Below, piece after piece: positions 33,278-42,694 of a stretch of DNA of 64,000 nucleotides (the stretch's first letter is position 1; the number at the start of each line of letters is the position of its first letter). The DNA lies in assembly GCF_019263705.2 (NCBI RefSeq), contig NZ_JADQDK010000001.1, positions 1,798,001-1,862,000 on the forward strand. Direction: 5' to 3'. The position numbers and the translations under genes are program-made. The notes below the pieces were generated by a model. That model ran no database searches. It saw only the letters and a list, made by a program, of their open reading frames with translations, and was not told where the DNA came from. The DNA comes from Pseudonocardia abyssalis. Its GTDB lineage: Bacteria; Actinomycetota; Actinomycetes; Mycobacteriales; Pseudonocardiaceae.

Positions 33278-34200
33278 GTCAGCAGCTCCCCGGCCTCGAT
33301 GCGGACCCCGCGCGCCCAGTCGGCGGCGGGCATCGCGCGTTTCCCGACCGGGCGCACCTCGCCCAGCTCCAGCACCCCGGTGGCCGTGCCCACCAGCACC
33401 CGCTTCTTCTCCGGCGCCAGCTCGCCCGGTTTCAGCACGACGTCGTGCTCGACGGGCCGCACCGGGCCCAGCCCGAGGCGCTCGTCGCGGAACGTGGTCC
33501 ACGCGCCCGGATCGGGGGTGACCGACCGGACCGTGCGGTCGACGACGTCGGCCGTGTGCGTCCAGTCGACGCGGGCGTCGGCGGTGAGCACCTTGGGCGC
33601 GTGCGTGACGCCGTCGACCGGCTGGACGCGCGGCACGAGGGAGCCGTCGGCGATGCCGTCCATCGTGGCGACGAGCAGGACCGCGCCGGATTCGGCGAGC
33701 CGGCCCAGGAGGTCGCCCGCGGTGTCGGTGGGCCGGACCGCCTCGGTGACGACACCGAACACGGGCCCGGTGTCGAGGCCCTCCTCCAACAGGAACGTGC
33801 TCGCGCCGGTGATGTCGTCACCGTGCCGGATGGAGGACTGCACGGGGGCGGCGCCGCGCCAGGACGGCAGCAGCGAGAAGTGCAGGTTGACCCAGCCGTG
33901 GCGGGGGATGTCCAGGGCGGCCCGGGGCACGAGCGCCCCGTAGGCGACGACCGGGCAGCAGTCGGGCTCGAGCGCAGCCACGGCGTCGAGGAACTCCGGC
34001 TCCGACGGGCGCGCGGGCGTCAGCACCGGGATGCCGGCCTCGTCGGCGACCTGACCGACGGCCGAGCGGGTGACCTTGCGGCCGCGGCCGGCGGGGGCGT
34101 CGGGGCGGGTGACGACGGCGACGACCTCGTGGTCGGAGCCGAGCAGGGCGCGCAGGGCGGGGACGGCGGGGGCCGGGGTGCCGGCGAAGACGAGCCTCAT
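33274..34200 (-). CDS. fmt: Methionyl-tRNA formyltransferase
   Basis: This 308-residue enzyme formylates initiator Met-tRNA using 10-formyltetrahydrofolate. Motifs: [34 protein letters not shown], and the formyl-folate site [19 protein letters not shown] with Asn, His and the later Asp in [13 protein letters not shown]-terminal OB-like tRNA-binding domain starts near residue 205. It follows def by 10 bp and overlaps rsmB. Confidence 0.97.
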   Translation of the reverse strand: MRLVFAGTPAPAVPALRALLGSDHEVVAVVTRPDAPAGRGRKVTRSAVGQVADEAGIPVLTPARPSEPEFLDAVAALEPDCCPVVAYGALVPRAALDIPRHGWVNLHFSLLPSWRGAAPVQSSIRHGDDITGASTFLLEEGLDTGPVFGVVTEAVRPTDTAGDLLGRLAESGAVLLVATMDGIADGSLVPRVQPVDGVTHAPKVLTADARVDWTHTADVVDRTVRSVTPDPGAWTTFRDERLGLGPVRPVEHDVVLKPGELAPEKKRVLVGTATGVLELGEVRPVGKRAMPAADWARGVRIEAGELLT

Positions 34201-34210
34201 CGGACCCGCC

Positions 34211-34759
34211 TCATCGGACCCTGCCGAACAGCGGATGCGGGCTCTCCCGGACGACCGGCACGGGGTCGCCGAACCACTCGGCCGCCCGGATCTCGGCCAT
34301 CGCCAGCTTGCGGGTCTCGGCGTCGAGGCGGTCGACGAACAGCACGCCGTCGAGGTGGTCGGTCTCGTGCTGGATGCAGCGGGCGAGCAGTTCGCTGCCC
34401 TCGATCTCCAGCGGCTCGCCGTGCACGTCGAACCCGCGGGCGACGACGTGCAGGTGGCGGCGGCAGTCCCAGCCCAGGCCGGGGATCGACAGGCAGCCCT
34501 CGGGCCCGATCTGCTCCTCGTCGCCGACGACCTCGAACGTGGGGTTCACCAGGTGCCCGGCGAAGGTGTCGCAGTCGTAGGTGAACACCCGCAGGCTCAC
34601 ACCGACCTGCGGCGCGGCCAGCCCGGCACCGCCCTCGTCGTGCATCGTGTCGGTGAGGTCGGTGACCAGCTTGCGCAGCTCCGCGTCGAACGTGGTGACG
34701 GGCGCGGCGGGCGTGCGCAGCACGGGGTCACCGAAGAGGCGGACGGGCTGGACGGGCAC
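34211..34759 (-). CDS. def: Peptide deformylase
   Basis: This 182-residue metalloenzyme removes the formyl group from nascent proteins. Three motifs are intact: [22 protein letters not shown] (metal Cys) and [17 protein letters not shown] (HExxH). It starts at a GTG (34759) and stands between priA and fmt, pairing with Fmt in the formyl-methionine cycle. Confidence 0.97.
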   Translation of the reverse strand: MPVQPVRLFGDPVLRTPAAPVTTFDAELRKLVTDLTDTMHDEGGAGLAAPQVGVSLRVFTYDCDTFAGHLVNPTFEVVGDEEQIGPEGCLSIPGLGWDCRRHLHVVARGFDVHGEPLEIEGSELLARCIQHETDHLDGVLFVDRLDAETRKLAMAEIRAAEWFGDPVPVVRESPHPLFGRVR

Positions 34760-34810
34760 GGATCTCCTACGCGAGGTGGGGCGGCGGGGGCGGCTGCCGA
34801 TTCTGCCACC

Positions 34811-36844
34811 TCACTCGATCGCGACGGGATCCAGCCGCACGCGGACGGGGTCGGGGGCCTTGCGGGCGGTGCGCGCGGCCTGGGCGCCGTGCAGGGCGGC
34901 GGCGAGCTCGCGGCCCCGGGCGCGCGGCACCCGGAGCAGGGTGCGCTCCCGCTCGATCCCGTCGGATGCGGGTGGCTCGATCCCGACGGGCCCCAGCTCC
35001 TCGACCTCCAGCACCGCCCGCACCTCCTCGACGACCTCCGCCACCGCCGCGGCGACGCCTTCGACAGCGGCCATCCGCACCGCGGGCGGGAACCCCACCT
35101 CGGTGCGCGCGGCGAGCTCGGCGGCCGCGTGGTGGGCCGGGTCCCAGCGCACCAGGGCCTGCACACCCGGCAGCGACGCGTCGGCGGTGCTGACGACCCG
35201 CCCGCCGTCGGTGTGCGGGACGACCAGCGCGGCCGCCGCCAGCCAGCGGCGCAGCGTCTCCTCGGCGACCCGCAGGTCGGGGCGCGAGAGCATCGCCCAG
35301 CCGTCGAGGAGCAGGGCGGCGCCGTAGCCGCCGTCGGCGGGGGGCTCGGCCCCCGGCGTGGCGACGACGAGCGACGGCCCGGACGGCACCGACGCCAGGA
35401 CGGCGGCCCCGCCGCCGGACGCGCGCACGGTGACCCCGGGGAACGCCCGGCCCAGTTCCTCGGCGGTGCGCCCGGCCCCGACGACGCCCGCGCGCAGCCG
35501 TCGCGACCCGCACGCCGGACAGCGGAACGCCGGGTCCGGGCGGCCGCACCAGCGGCAGTGCGGCAGGGCGGGCGACGCAGCGGCGTCGGGATCGGCCCCG
35601 CGGCGCAGGCCGAGCGGTCCTGCGCAGTGCCGGCACCGCGCGGTCTCGCGGCATTGGCCGCACGACAGCCACGGCACGTACCCCGAACGCGGGACCTGCA
35701 CGAGCACCGGCCGCCCGCCGGCGAGTGCGGCCCGCGCGGCCTCGAACGCGACGTGCGGCAACCGGGCGGCGCGGGCGTCGGGGTCGCGGGCGAGCAGCGC
35801 CCCGTCACCCTCTCCGAGCGCCTCGATCCGGGGCATCGCCGCCCGCACGACCTCCCGGGGGGCCACCACCTCCCGCGCCCAGCCCGACTCCACGAGCAGC
35901 TGCGCCTCGGCCGTGCGCGCGAACCCGGCGACGACCAGCGCCGCCCCGGCCGAGTGGGCCCGCACCATCAGCACGTCGCGGACGTGCGGGTAGGGGGCAC
36001 GGGGGTCGGCGTGCAGGTCGTCGCCGTCGTCCCACACGACGAGCAGGCCCGGCCGGGCGATCGGGGCGAACGCGGCCGCCCGGGTGCCGACGACGACCCG
36101 CACCTGCCCCCGGCGCACCGCGAGCCAGCGACGGTAGCGCTCGGCGGGGCCGAGCTCCGCGGTGAGCGCGACGACCGCACCCGCGCCGACCCGCTCGGCC
36201 AGCGCCGCGTGCAGCGCGTCGACGTCGCGCTGGTCGGGGACGACCAGCAGGGCCCCGCGCCCGGCCGCCGCGGTGGCCGCCGCCGCCTCCGCGAGCCGCG
36301 CGGTCCACGACTCCCCCGGCAGCGCCTGCCACACCGCGTGTGCGGCGCGGCTGCCGCCCAGTGCGTCGAGCAGGGCCGTGCCGTGGCGGTAACGCGACCA
36401 CCCCGCCGGGTCGGCGACCGACGCCGCAGGGTCCGGGGCGGGGTCGCGCACCTCCTTCTCCACGCGCGCGTGCCGCGGCGGCACCGCGAGCCGCACGACG
36501 TCGGCGAACACCCCCGCGTAGCGGTCGGCGACGGTGCGGCACAGCACGGCGACCTCGGCGGACAGTGCGGGCTCCGGCGACACCACCTTGTCGATCCACC
36601 CCAGCCGGCCGCCGTGGTCGGAGGCCGCCACCCGCTCGAGCAGGTAGCCGTCGAGCACGCGCCCGGCGAAGCGCACCCGCACCCGGACGCCGGGCTGGGC
36701 GTCGGCGTCGAGGTGGGAGGGCACGCGGTAGTCGAACGGGCGGTCCAGGTGCGCGAGCGGGACGTCGACCGCCACGCGCGCGACCGGCAGGATCTCGGCC
36801 CCGATCCACTGCCCGCGTGCCGGGGCGGGACGGGTCGAGGTCAT
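34811..36844 (-). CDS. priA: Probable primosomal protein N' (PriA), helicase-degenerate
   Basis: A 677-residue PriA homologue. The N-terminal DNA-binding region is recognisable (VARVAVDVPLAHLDRPFDYRV, GVRVRVRFAGRVLDGYLLER). The zinc module keeps paired Cys motifs (LSCGQCRETARCRHCAGPL, HCRWCGRP, FRCPACGSRRL). The Walker A and DEAH motifs of active PriA helicases are absent: where GxTGSGKT is expected there is AAAGRGALLVVPDQRD, and the DEAH position reads VVWDDGDDL. This loss is typical of actinobacterial PriA, so it may act as a loader or DNA-binding protein rather than a helicase. Normally it follows metK; here the eut genes intervene. Confidence 0.93.
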   Translation of the reverse strand: MTSTRPAPARGQWIGAEILPVARVAVDVPLAHLDRPFDYRVPSHLDADAQPGVRVRVRFAGRVLDGYLLERVAASDHGGRLGWIDKVVSPEPALSAEVAVLCRTVADRYAGVFADVVRLAVPPRHARVEKEVRDPAPDPAASVADPAGWSRYRHGTALLDALGGSRAAHAVWQALPGESWTARLAEAAAATAAAGRGALLVVPDQRDVDALHAALAERVGAGAVVALTAELGPAERYRRWLAVRRGQVRVVVGTRAAAFAPIARPGLLVVWDDGDDLHADPRAPYPHVRDVLMVRAHSAGAALVVAGFARTAEAQLLVESGWAREVVAPREVVRAAMPRIEALGEGDGALLARDPDARAARLPHVAFEAARAALAGGRPVLVQVPRSGYVPWLSCGQCRETARCRHCAGPLGLRRGADPDAAASPALPHCRWCGRPDPAFRCPACGSRRLRAGVVGAGRTAEELGRAFPGVTVRASGGGAAVLASVPSGPSLVVATPGAEPPADGGYGAALLLDGWAMLSRPDLRVAEETLRRWLAAAALVVPHTDGGRVVSTADASLPGVQALVRWDPAHHAAAELAARTEVGFPPAVRMAAVEGVAAAVAEVVEEVRAVLEVEELGPVGIEPPASDGIERERTLLRVPRARGRELAAALHGAQAARTARKAPDPVRVRLDPVAIE

Positions 36845-36963
36845 GCCCGCATCGTGCAGGACACCCCCGACGGTCCCCGCACTGGTCCGGATGGCCGCGC
36901 GCCGACCGGGTGGATCCGCGCAGCGGGAAACGCGGACGTGAGACGCGGGCAACATGACCCACC

Positions 36964-36998
36964 TACCGTGTCGGCACCCCGACCGACCGGAGGCCGCC
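36964..36998 (+). promoter_or_regulatory. Candidate -10 and ribosome-binding site of the ethanolamine operon
   Basis: TACCGT (36964-36969) fits a -10, and CCGGAGG near 36987-36993 is a Shine-Dalgarno six bases from the GTG at 36999. Because the -10 lies downstream of the ATG at 36954, the later GTG start is favoured. Confidence 0.45.
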
Positions 36999-38432
36999 GT
37001 GAGCACCCCACCGACCACCCCCTCCTCCACCACCACGAGCACCGGCGCCGCCGACGACTACCTCGCGAAACGGCAGCTGAGGAAGGGCGCGGCGGGCTGG
37101 GTGCTGCTCGCCGGGCTCGGCGTCAGCTACGTCATCTCCGGCGACTACTCGGGCTGGAACTTCGGCCTCGGCCAGGGCGGCTTCGGCGGCCTGCTGATCG
37201 CGGGCGTGCTGATCGCGGCGATGTACACCGCGATGGTGCTGGGCATGGCCGAGCTGTCCTCCGCGCTGCCGACGGCCGGCGGCGGCTACACGTTCGCCCG
37301 CCGCGCGCTCGGGCCGTGGGGCGGGTTCGCCACCGGCACCGCGATCCTCATCGAGTACGCGATCGCCCCGGCCGCGATCGCCACGTTCATCGGCGCCTAC
37401 GTCGAGTCGCTGGGCCTGTTCGGCATCACCGACGGCTGGTGGGTCTACCTGGCCGCCTACGTGCTGTTCGTCGGTGTGCACCTGATGGGCGTCGGCGAGG
37501 CGCTGAAGGTGATGTTCGTGATCACCGCGATCGCCGTGGTCGGCCTGGTGATCTTCGCGGTCGCCGCCGTCCCGCTGTTCGACGCGGCCAACCTCACCGA
37601 CATCACCCCGACCGACGCCGCGGGCGCCTCGCCGTTCCTGCCCTACGGCTATCTCGGGATCTGGGCCGCCGTGCCGTTCGCGATCTGGTTCTTCCTGGCC
37701 ATCGAGGGCGTGCCACTGGGTGCCGAGGAGGCCCGCGACCCGGCGAAGGACGTGCCGCGCGGGATCATCGCCGCGATGGCCGTGCTGCTCGTGACGGGTG
37801 CGGCGGTGCTGGTGCTGGCCACCGGCGCGATCGGGGCGTCGGCGCTGTCGGAGTCGGGCAACCCGCTCGTCGAGGCGCTGGGCACCGGCACGATGGCCAC
37901 GGTCGTCAACTACATCGGCCTGGCCGGGCTCGTCGCGAGCTTCTTCTCGATCATCTACGCGTACTCGCGCCAGACGTTCGCGCTCTCGCGCGCCGGCTAC
38001 CTGCCCCGGGTGCTGTCGCTGACCAACGGCCGCAAGGCCCCGACCCTGGCCCTGGTCGTGCCCGGTGTCATCGGCTTCCTGCTCTCGCTGACCGGCCAGG
38101 GCGCGGTGCTGCTCAACATGGCGGTGTTCGGGGCGGCGCTGAGCTACGTGCTGATGATGGTCAGCCACATCGTGCTGCGCCGCCGCGAGCCGGACATGCC
38201 GCGGCCGTACCGCACGCCGGGCGGCGTCGCCACCACCGGGTTCGCGCTGGTCGTCGCCGTGATCTCGGTGATCGCCACGTTCCTCGTCGACAGCGTCGCG
38301 GCCCTGTGCGCCCTCGGGGCGTTCGCCCTGTTCATGGCCTACTTCGCCCTCTACAGCCGCCACCACCTCGTCGCGCGCGCCCCCGACGAGGAGTTCGCGG
38401 CGCTGGCCGCGGCGGAGGACGAGCTGCGGTGA
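36999..38432 (+). CDS. eat: Ethanolamine permease (APC family)
   Basis: A 477-residue amino-acid/polyamine-type permease with about twelve hydrophobic helices. The first follows KGAAGWVLLAGLGVSYVISG and contains the family motif YVISGDYSGWNFGL; later segments include SSALPTAGGGYTFARRALG and PYGYLGIWAAVPFAIWFFLA with EGVPLGAEEARDP. These match the ethanolamine permease subgroup, and the next two genes encode ethanolamine ammonia-lyase, which fixes the substrate. The stop overlaps the eutB GTG (GTGA). Confidence 0.93.
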   Translation: MSTPPTTPSSTTTSTGAADDYLAKRQLRKGAAGWVLLAGLGVSYVISGDYSGWNFGLGQGGFGGLLIAGVLIAAMYTAMVLGMAELSSALPTAGGGYTFARRALGPWGGFATGTAILIEYAIAPAAIATFIGAYVESLGLFGITDGWWVYLAAYVLFVGVHLMGVGEALKVMFVITAIAVVGLVIFAVAAVPLFDAANLTDITPTDAAGASPFLPYGYLGIWAAVPFAIWFFLAIEGVPLGAEEARDPAKDVPRGIIAAMAVLLVTGAAVLVLATGAIGASALSESGNPLVEALGTGTMATVVNYIGLAGLVASFFSIIYAYSRQTFALSRAGYLPRVLSLTNGRKAPTLALVVPGVIGFLLSLTGQGAVLLNMAVFGAALSYVLMMVSHIVLRRREPDMPRPYRTPGGVATTGFALVVAVISVIATFLVDSVAALCALGAFALFMAYFALYSRHHLVARAPDEEFAALAAAEDELR

Positions 38433-39805
38433 CCACCCGGCAGATCACGCTCGGCGGCCACGGCCACCGGTTCGCCGACCTCAAGGCGCTCCTCGCCGCG
38501 GCGACCCCGGAGCGGTCCGGGGACGCGCTCGCCGGGGTCGCGGCCGGGAGCGAGCAGGAGCGGGTCGCCGCCCAGACGCTGCTCGCCGACCTGCCGCTCG
38601 CCACGTTCCTCGAGGAGCTCGTCGTCCCGTACGAGGACGACGAAGTGACGCGGCTGATCGTCGACAGCCACGACGCCGCGGCGTTCGCGCCGGTGTCGTC
38701 GATGACGGTCGGCGGGTTCCGCGACCACCTGCTCGACCCGGCCACCGACACGACCGCGCTCGCGCCGGGGCTCACCCCGGAGATGGTCGCCGCGGTGTCC
38801 AAGCTCATGCGGCTGCAGGACCTCATCGCGGTGGCCCGGCGCACGCCCGTCGTCACCGCGTTCCGGTCGACGCTCGGCTCGCCCGGCACGATGGCGACCC
38901 GGCTGCAGCCCAACCACCCCACCGACGACCCGGTCGGCGTCACCGCGACGATCATCGACGGTCTGCTCATGGGCAGCGGCGATGCCGTCATCGGCATCAA
39001 CCCGGCCACCGACAGCCCGCAGCGCACGATCGACCTGCTCCGTCTCATCGACGACGTGCGGCTGCGCTACGACATCCCCACGCAGAGCTGCGTGCTCGCC
39101 CACGTCACGACGTCGATCGAGATCATGGAGCGCGGGGCGCCGGTCGACCTGGTGTTCCAGTCGATCGCCGGCACGCAGGCGGCCAACTCCGGCTTCGGGG
39201 TCACGCTCGACCTGCTCCGCGAGGCCCACCAGGGCGCACTCGCACTCGGGCGAGGCACCGTCGGCACGCACTGCATGTACTTCGAGACCGGGCAGGGCAG
39301 CGCGCTGTCGGCCGACGCGCACCACGGCGTCGACCAGCAGACGTTGGAGGTCCGGGCGTACGCGGTGGCGCGCGAGTTCGACCCGCTGCTCGTCAACACC
39401 GTCGTCGGCTTCATCGGGCCGGAGTACCTCTACGACGGCAAACAGATCGCGCGCGCCGGGCTGGAGGACCACTTCTGCGGCAAGCTCCTCGGCGTCCCGA
39501 TGGGCGTCGACGTCTGCTACACCAACCACGCCGAGGCCGACGCCGACGACACCGACGCCCTGCTCACGCTGCTCGGCGTGGCCGGCTGCTCGTTCGTGAT
39601 CTGCGTGCCGGGCGGCGACGACGTGATGCTGCACTACCAGTCGCTGTCCTTCCACGACGCGCTCTACGCGCGTCAGGTGCTCGGGCTCGCCCCGGCCCCG
39701 GAGTTCGCGGCGTGGCTGGAGCGGATGGAGCTGCTCGACGATGCCGGGCGGATCCGGGAGATCGGCTCCCCCGCGGTGCGCGCGCTGACGGCGGGGCTGG
39801 CATGA
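38429..39805 (+). CDS. eutB: Ethanolamine ammonia-lyase large subunit
   Basis: A 458-residue TIM-barrel subunit of the adenosylcobalamin-dependent lyase that turns ethanolamine into acetaldehyde and ammonia. Typical segments include FRSTLGSPGTMATRLQPNHP, MGSGDAVIGINPATDSP, QSIAGTQAANSGFGV, MYFETGQGSALSADAHHGVD and GVDVCYTNHAEADADDTD. It is coupled to eat upstream and to eutC downstream (ATGA). No microcompartment shell, eutA reactivase or aldehyde dehydrogenase genes are adjacent, so this is a minimal, non-compartment module in which ethanolamine probably serves as a nitrogen source. Confidence 0.97.
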   Translation: MTTRQITLGGHGHRFADLKALLAAATPERSGDALAGVAAGSEQERVAAQTLLADLPLATFLEELVVPYEDDEVTRLIVDSHDAAAFAPVSSMTVGGFRDHLLDPATDTTALAPGLTPEMVAAVSKLMRLQDLIAVARRTPVVTAFRSTLGSPGTMATRLQPNHPTDDPVGVTATIIDGLLMGSGDAVIGINPATDSPQRTIDLLRLIDDVRLRYDIPTQSCVLAHVTTSIEIMERGAPVDLVFQSIAGTQAANSGFGVTLDLLREAHQGALALGRGTVGTHCMYFETGQGSALSADAHHGVDQQTLEVRAYAVAREFDPLLVNTVVGFIGPEYLYDGKQIARAGLEDHFCGKLLGVPMGVDVCYTNHAEADADDTDALLTLLGVAGCSFVICVPGGDDVMLHYQSLSFHDALYARQVLGLAPAPEFAAWLERMELLDDAGRIREIGSPAVRALTAGLA

Positions 39806-40509
39806 ACGACCCGTTGGATCGGCTCAGGGACGCCACCCGCGCCCGCGTCGCCCTGGGCCGCGCCGGGGACGCCCTGCCCACCTCCCGGTTGCTGGAGCTG
39901 CGGGCCGCCCACGCCGCCGCCCGCGACGCGGTGCACTCCCCGCTCGACGTCGACGCACTGGTCGCCGAGCTGGCGGGTGCTCCGGTGCGGGTGACGAGCG
40001 CGGCCTCCGGGCGCGCGGAGTACCTGCAACGTCCGGACCTGGGCCGCCGCCTCGCCGAGGGCACGGAGCTGGAGCCCGGCGAGCACGACGTCGTGATCGT
40101 GCTGGCAGACGGGCTCTCCCCGCAGGCGGTGGAGGCGCACGGCGTCGCGATGCTCCGGGCCCTCGTCGAGCGTCTCGACGGCTGGCGGGTCGCACCCGTC
40201 GTGATCGCCACGCAGGCCCGGGTGGCACTGGGCGACGAGATCGCCGCGGGCCTCGGGGCGCGCAGCGTGGTGGTGCTGGTGGGCGAGCGCCCGGGCATGA
40301 GCTCGACGGACAGCCTCGGGATCTACTTCACCTTCGACGCGCGGCGGGGGCGCCGGGACTCCGAGCGCAACTGCCTGTCCAACATCCGCCCACCCCACGG
40401 CACCGGCTACGAGGCCGCGGCCACGACGACGGCGATGCTGATGGCGGAAGCGAGAAGGCTGGGCGTCTCCGGGGTGACCCTGAAGGCCGACCCGGCCCTC
40501 ACGAGCTGA
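39802..40509 (+). CDS. eutC: Ethanolamine ammonia-lyase small subunit
   Basis: This 235-residue subunit contributes to B12 and substrate binding in the EutBC complex. Matching segments: RDATRARVALGRAGDALPT, HDVVIVLADGLSPQAVEAHG, VVLVGERPGMSSTDSLGIYF, and the cysteine-containing NCLSNIRPPHGTGYEAAATT. It overlaps eutB by four bases and is followed by a 19-bp perfect inverted repeat that separates it from convergent metK. Confidence 0.97.
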   Translation: MNDPLDRLRDATRARVALGRAGDALPTSRLLELRAAHAAARDAVHSPLDVDALVAELAGAPVRVTSAASGRAEYLQRPDLGRRLAEGTELEPGEHDVVIVLADGLSPQAVEAHGVAMLRALVERLDGWRVAPVVIATQARVALGDEIAAGLGARSVVVLVGERPGMSSTDSLGIYFTFDARRGRRDSERNCLSNIRPPHGTGYEAAATTTAMLMAEARRLGVSGVTLKADPALTS

Positions 40510-40532
40510 CCCCGCACGTCCCCCGACTGCAG

Positions 40533-40575
40533 CATGGCCACCTTCACGCAGTCTGGCTGCGTGAAGGTGGCCATG
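40533..40575. terminator. 19-bp perfect inverted repeat between eutC and metK
   Basis: CATGGCCACCTTCACGCAG (40533-40551) pairs without mismatch with 40557-40575 across the five-base loop TCTGG. It lies between the ends of two convergent genes and would serve as a terminator for both strands. No T-run follows. The low-complexity-free, protein-like stem sequence suggests a dispersed repeat; only one copy was noticed in this window. Confidence 0.75.
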
Positions 40576-40595
40576 GCGCAACTCGGGAGCCGGGG

Positions 40596-41798
40596 TCAGG
40601 AACCGGCGGCGGCCTTGAGGGCGTCGGCGCGGTCGGTGCGCTCCCAGGGCAGATCCACGTCCTTGCGGCCGAAGTGGCCGTACGCGGCGGTCTGCGCGTA
40701 GATCGGACGCAGCAGGTCCAGATCGCGGATGATCGCGGCCGGGCGCAGGTCGAAGACCTGCTCGATGGCCGCGGTGATCTTCGCGGGGTCGACGTGCTCG
40801 GTACCGAAGGTCTCGACGAACAGACCGACGGGTGCCGCCTTGCCGATGGCGTAGGCGACCTGCACCTCGATGCGCTCGGCCAGACCGGCCGCGATGGCGT
40901 TCTTCGCGACCCAGCGCATCGCGTACGCGGCGGAGCGGTCGACCTTCGACGGGTCCTTGCCGGAGAACGCGCCGCCGCCGTGGCGGGCGAAGCCGCCGTA
41001 GGTGTCGACGATGATCTTGCGTCCGGTCAGGCCCGCGTCACCCATCGGCCCGCCGACGACGAACCGGCCGGTCGGGTTGACCAGCAGCCGCACGTTCGAC
41101 ACGTCCAGGCCGAGCTCGGCGAGCTCCGGGCCCACCACGTGCTCGCGGATGTCGGGGGCGAGCATCCCGTCGAGGTCGATGTCGGCCGCGTGCTGGCTGG
41201 ACACGACCACCGTGTCGACCCGCACCGCCTTGTCGCCGTCGTACTCGATGGTGACCTGCGTCTTGCCGTCCGGACGCAGGTAGGGCAACACGCCGGTCTT
41301 GCGGACCTCGGTGAGCCGCCGGGCGAGCCGGTGCGCGAGCGCGATCGGCAGCGGCATGAGCTCGTCGGTGTCGGTGTTGGCGTAGCCGAACATCAGGCCC
41401 TGGTCGCCCGCGCCCTGCTTGGCGATCTCGTCCTCGGAGAGCTCGACCCGGCTCTCGTAGGCGGTGTCGACGCCCTGCGCGATGTCGGCGCTCTGCGCAC
41501 CGATCGCGACGTTGACCCCGCACGACGCCCCGTCGAACCCCTTGGACGACGAGTCGTAGCCGATCTCGAGGATCTTCTCCCGGACCAGCGTCGGGATGTC
41601 GGCGTAGGTGTTGGTCGTGACCTCCCCGGCCACGTGCACCTGCCCGGTGGTCACCATCGTCTCGACGGCCACCCGGCTGCGCGGGTCGTCGGCCAGCAAC
41701 GCATCGAGGATCGTGTCGCTGATGGCGTCGCACATCTTGTCGGGGTGCCCCTCGGTCACCGACTCGCTCGTGAACAACCGTCGACCCACTGCCACCAC
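40596..41798 (-). CDS. metK: S-adenosylmethionine synthetase
   Basis: This 400-residue enzyme makes SAM from methionine and ATP. Motifs: [52 protein letters not shown] with [20 protein letters not shown], and a normal C-terminus. The GTG at 41798 is favoured by a GGAG about seven bases upstream; GTGs at 41795 and 41789 are also in frame, and an extension to 41900 has no support. It is divergent from the SH3 gene. In relatives priA follows directly; here eat-eutB-eutC lies between. Confidence 0.96.
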   Translation of the reverse strand: MVAVGRRLFTSESVTEGHPDKMCDAISDTILDALLADDPRSRVAVETMVTTGQVHVAGEVTTNTYADIPTLVREKILEIGYDSSSKGFDGASCGVNVAIGAQSADIAQGVDTAYESRVELSEDEIAKQGAGDQGLMFGYANTDTDELMPLPIALAHRLARRLTEVRKTGVLPYLRPDGKTQVTIEYDGDKAVRVDTVVVSSQHAADIDLDGMLAPDIREHVVGPELAELGLDVSNVRLLVNPTGRFVVGGPMGDAGLTGRKIIVDTYGGFARHGGGAFSGKDPSKVDRSAAYAMRWVAKNAIAAGLAERIEVQVAYAIGKAAPVGLFVETFGTEHVDPAKITAAIEQVFDLRPAAIIRDLDLLRPIYAQTAAYGHFGRKDVDLPWERTDRADALKAAAGS

Positions 41799-42016
41799 GC
41801 CCTGCTCCGTCCGTATGCGCCTGATCCGTCGTGCCTGATCCTGGGGGCCGAGAGTAGTCGAGTGCGGATTCCCTGCGACGCGACAGTCGCCATCACGCAC
41901 GGTGACGTTACGAGCGACACGTCACCGCATCCGGTGGTGTCACGCCGGGTAGCGAATCGGTAACGGCGACGCTCGTTGGTCCAGGTGTACACACTCCACC
42001 GAGCAGAGGATCCACG

Positions 42017-42565
42017 ATGATGGCACGACCGGGCCGTACGGCCGCAGTTGTCGGCGGGCTGGTCGCGTTCGGCGCGATCACCCTCATGGGGATGCTGGCC
42101 GGGAGCGCGGCCGCCGTCACCCCCGGCCGCTGCACCGAGAACGTGAACGTCCGCGCGGAGCCGAGCAGCACGTCGCGCATCGTGGCGCTCTGCGAGCAGG
42201 GCACCGCGGTCGAGACCGGCCGCACCAGCAACGGGTTCGTCCAGCTCACCGACCTCGGCGGCTGGGCCTCGACGGACTACGTCTCCGTCGACGGCAGCGC
42301 GCCGACCTCGGGCAACAGCACCCCGCGCAGCGGGTCGACGCCGCGCACGACCGACAGCGCCGACCGCACCGCCGACCGCACCGCGGACAACACGGGCGAC
42401 TCCGCCGACGAGAGCACCACCCGGGCGCCGCGCAGCACCGCGTCGCCCTCCGCCTCCTCCGACGACGACGCGTCGGACAGCACCTCCGAGACGACCGGCT
42501 CCTCCTCGTCCGACTCCTCCTCCGACGAGGAGCAGGAGTCCGCGGGCGGCGGTCTGCTCGGCTGA
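42017..42565 (+). CDS. Secreted SH3-domain protein with an acidic Ser/Asp tail
   Basis: A 182-residue exported protein. Residues 1-32 form a signal peptide (MMARPGRTAAVVGGLVAFGA) with predicted cleavage after AGSAAA. A bacterial SH3 domain follows (about 36-92): CTENVNVRAEPSSTSRIVAL, then FVQLTDLGGWASTDYV, with a Cys pair likely to form a disulfide. The last 85 residues are Thr, Ser and Asp rich with an SSSSDSSSDEEQES block, so they are probably disordered and very acidic. Bacterial SH3 domains often bind peptidoglycan peptides; a cell-wall role is inference. It stands alone between metK and coaBC. Confidence 0.82.
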   Translation: MMARPGRTAAVVGGLVAFGAITLMGMLAGSAAAVTPGRCTENVNVRAEPSSTSRIVALCEQGTAVETGRTSNGFVQLTDLGGWASTDYVSVDGSAPTSGNSTPRSGSTPRTTDSADRTADRTADNTGDSADESTTRAPRSTASPSASSDDDASDSTSETTGSSSSDSSSDEEQESAGGGLLG

Positions 42566-42640
42566 TCGCGCCCCGCGGGACGTGCCGCTCCGGGGCCCCG
42601 ATCCCCCCGTCCGAGCGCCGTCCCGCGGGAGCGACCGGGT

Positions 42641-42694
42641 GCGCCGCGCCTGTCCTGACGCCCTCCGCTCCCGGCGTCAGGACAGGCGCGGCGC
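42641..42694. terminator. 22-bp perfect inverted repeat overlapping the coaBC stop
   Basis: GCGCCGCGCCTGTCCTGACG with two further bases (42641-42662) pairs perfectly with 42673-42694 around a ten-base loop. The right arm contains the coaBC stop codon and its last codons (PRLS), so the terminator is partly inside the gene. It separates the convergent SH3 and coaBC genes. Confidence 0.8.

Noticed and set aside
34070..38428. Long N-terminal part of a 1911-codon plus-strand frame
   Set aside because: Only its last 458 codons are a real gene (eutB). The rest is antisense to def and priA and out of frame with eat.
41799..41900. N-terminal extension of MetK to 41900
   Set aside because: The extra residues lack homology, and the GTG at 41798 has a well-placed Shine-Dalgarno.
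41799..42016. SAM or c-di-AMP riboswitch between metK and the SH3 gene
   Set aside because: Neither the SAM-IV/SAM-I core nor the ydaO/yuaA core could be found on either strand.
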